Notes under the pieces: generated by a model
Told to the model about the DNA's origin: nothing
Seen by the model: only the letters and a program-made list of their open reading frames with translations
Database searches by the model: none
DNA from: Nevskia sp035651715
Lineage (GTDB): Bacteria > Pseudomonadota > Gammaproteobacteria > Nevskiales > Nevskiaceae
Direction: 5' to 3'
Length of the DNA stretch: 64,000 bases
Assembly: GCA_035651715.1 (NCBI GenBank)
Contig: DASRFD010000038.1
Span: 62,001 to 126,000 of the forward strand
Position numbers and translations under genes: made by a program
In this document: piece by piece, positions 62,490 to 64,000 of the stretch
How positions within the stretch are numbered: position 1 is the first letter of the stretch
Layout of the letters: every line of letters starts with the position of its first letter

Positions 62490-64000
62490 ATGAGCGCGAC
62501 CCTGCCCAGCGACACGCGGGTCCTGGTCCTGGCGCCGATCGGGAAGGATTTCCAGCTGGTCGAAAGCGTGTTCCGGCGCCATGGCATCGCCGCCATGGCC
62601 TGCTCCACCCTGTCCCAGCTGTGCCGCGAGCTCGATGCCGGCGCGGGCGCCGCCCTGCTGGTGGAGGAGGCCCTGGCCGCGGATGATTCCCTGGCGCGCT
62701 GGGTCGCGGCCCAGCCGCCCTGGTCGGACCTGCCGATCCTGCTGCTGACGCGCCCGGGGGCGGACCCTTCGGACCTGGCCAGGACCACGCAGCCGTACGG
62801 CAACGTCACCATCCTCGAGCGGCCGATGCGCGTCGCTGCGCTGGTCAGCGCGGTGCGCTCGGCCCTGCGCGCCCGCTCGCGGCAGTACCAGACCCGCCAG
62901 CATCTGGCACAGCGGGCCGAAGCCGAGGCCAAGCTGCGGGCGGACGACCGCCGCAAGGACGAGTTCCTGGCGATCCTGGCCCACGAGCTGCGCAACCCGC
63001 TGGCGCCGATCAGCAACGGCCTGCAGCTGCTGCGGCTGGACCGCAACGCCGACGCGCAGACCGCCAGGCTGGGCGAGATGATGGAGCGCCAGGTGGCGAA
63101 CCTGAAGCGCCTGGTCGACGAGCTGCTGGAAGTTTCGCGCGTGACGCGCGGCGTGGTGGACCTGCGCTGCGAGCAGGTGGAGCTGTCGGCCTTGATCCGG
63201 GCGGCGACCGAGGCGAGCCAGCCGCTGCTGAACGCGCGCGGCCACCGGCTGGAGCTGGATCTTCCCGCCGAGCCGGTGTACCTGCATGCCGACCCGGTGC
63301 GTCTCGGCCAGGTGGTGGCCAACGTCCTCAACAACGCCGCCAAGTACACCGAGCCCGGCGGCCACATCCGCCTGTCCGCGAGCCGCAAGGGTGGCCACGC
63401 CGAGATCGAGGTGGCCGACAACGGCATCGGCATTCCGCCGGAGGACCAGCAGCGGATTTTCGACCTGTTCGTGCGGGCCGGGAGCAGCCACGAGCGCGCG
63501 CAAGGCGGCCTGGGCATCGGCCTGACGCTGGCCAAGCAGCTGGTGAATCTGCACAACGGCTCGATCGAGGTGCACAGCGAAGGCCACGGCCGGGGCAGCC
63601 GCTTCACCGTGCGCCTGCCGGCGCTGCCCGGCGCCGTGCGGCCCGCGGCTCCTTCGGGCGAAGGCGAGCAGGACGACCTGGCGGATCTGAGCGTGCTGGT
63701 GGCCGACGACAACGCCGACGCGGCCGGCTCCCTCGGCCTGCTGCTGCGGGAGCTGGGCGCCACCGTCACCGTGGTCGACGGCGGCCTGTCGGCGCTGGCG
63801 GCGCTGGACACCGCCTGCATGGACGCCGCCATCATCGACCTGGGCATGCCCGACCTCGACGGACTCGAGGTCGCCCGCCGCATCCGCGGCCAGGCGCACC
63901 TGAAAGGCATGGCGCTGATCGCCCTGACCGGATGGGGCCAGGCCAAGGACATGGAGGCGACCAGCGAGGCGGGATTCGACCGCCACCTGATCAAGCCGCC
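62490..64000 (+). CDS. Hybrid histidine kinase downstream of kaiC-like gene (3' end cut off)
   Basis: At least 503 codons from ATG 62490; the frame is open at the window end. Residues about 1-125 form a degenerate receiver (RVLVLAPIGKDF, no acidic pair; LLVEEALAADD). HisKA has His165 in FLAILAHELRNPLAP; HATPase_c has N box NVLNNAAKYTE, DNGIGI and GGLGIGL. A second receiver is intact in its visible part (LVADDNADA, IIDLGMPDLDG, HLIKPP). It resembles the kinase at 23714 but has no PAS domain. It starts four bases after the KaiC-like stop, so the ATPase and kinase likely share one signalling path. Confidence 0.85.
   Translation, partial: MSATLPSDTRVLVLAPIGKDFQLVESVFRRHGIAAMACSTLSQLCRELDAGAGAALLVEEALAADDSLARWVAAQPPWSDLPILLLTRPGADPSDLARTTQPYGNVTILERPMRVAALVSAVRSALRARSRQYQTRQHLAQRAEAEAKLRADDRRKDEFLAILAHELRNPLAPISNGLQLLRLDRNADAQTARLGEMMERQVANLKRLVDELLEVSRVTRGVVDLRCEQVELSALIRAATEASQPLLNARGHRLELDLPAEPVYLHADPVRLGQVVANVLNNAAKYTEPGGHIRLSASRKGGHAEIEVADNGIGIPPEDQQRIFDLFVRAGSSHERAQGGLGIGLTLAKQLVNLHNGSIEVHSEGHGRGSRFTVRLPALPGAVRPAAPSGEGEQDDLADLSVLVADDNADAAGSLGLLLRELGATVTVVDGGLSALAALDTACMDAAIIDLGMPDLDGLEVARRIRGQAHLKGMALIALTGWGQAKDMEATSEAGFDRHLIKP

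Noticed and set aside
60606..63986. 1126-codon minus-strand open frame
   Set aside because: Antisense shadow of the KaiC-like and kinase genes.

Overview
The window is 64 kb of very GC-rich (roughly 70%) bacterial chromosome. TonB-dependent receptors, an ECF SigF/NrsF pair, a PilU-type ATPase, HME-RND efflux parts, AraC regulators with an N-terminal arabinose-binding-like domain, and outer-membrane lipoproteins all point to a proteobacterium. My best guess is a gammaproteobacterium of the Nevskiales/Xanthomonadales type, but no rRNA or housekeeping marker in the window settles this. No tRNA, rRNA, CRISPR array or phage module was found.

Layout. 1-11.5 kb: an apparent metal/redox envelope locus with a MauG-like di-heme peroxidase, a His-rich membrane-anchored protein, an HME-type RND pump, a 956-residue secreted protein (perhaps a distant SBP56/methanethiol oxidase relative), a parvulin, an ankyrin lipoprotein and two consecutive RND adaptors. 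11.5-14.6 kb: an AT-richer island that looks like a stranded set of integron gene cassettes (attC-like sites, one frameshifted cassette, no integrase), ending in a dispersed hairpin repeat. 14.7-17.3 kb: pilU and a degenerate-receiver HDOD protein preceded by a perfect FNR/Anr box. 17.3-23 kb: a probable bufferin-type metal-stress module (DoxX, NrsF, SigF, a second ECF factor, a Cys-rich BufA2-like precursor and a TonB receptor). Three GTAACC-N16-CGAA-like promoters tie it together; the modifying MNIO enzyme is not in the window.

23-36.5 kb: signalling and metabolic genes. These are a response regulator, a PAS hybrid kinase, an ArsP-like permease with a His-rich tail, a ClC antiporter, an MDR oxidoreductase, a winged-helix/DUF5985 trio, a HAD hydrolase, a GST/nitronate monooxygenase operon divergent from a LysR regulator with a visible operator, and an AraC regulator divergent from a membrane fatty-acid desaturase. 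36.6-48.7 kb: very large secreted or unusual proteins. A propeller-plus-PKD protein has a GlyGly-CTERM-like tail. A TonB receptor has a terminator hairpin directly against its Shine-Dalgarno. A 1487-residue protein with Fn3 domains has no known relative that I recognise.

48.7-64 kb: a ParD-like/methionine aminopeptidase operon with an AT-rich palindromic operator, small stress genes (DUF3309-like, iron-permease-like, isochorismatase, Hsp20), an AraC regulator, a secreted beta-helix protein, two lipoprotein hydrolases, and a KaiC-like ATPase next to a hybrid histidine kinase that runs off the end. A pair of related hairpin elements, at 33895 and 51253, each begin on the base after a TAG stop codon.
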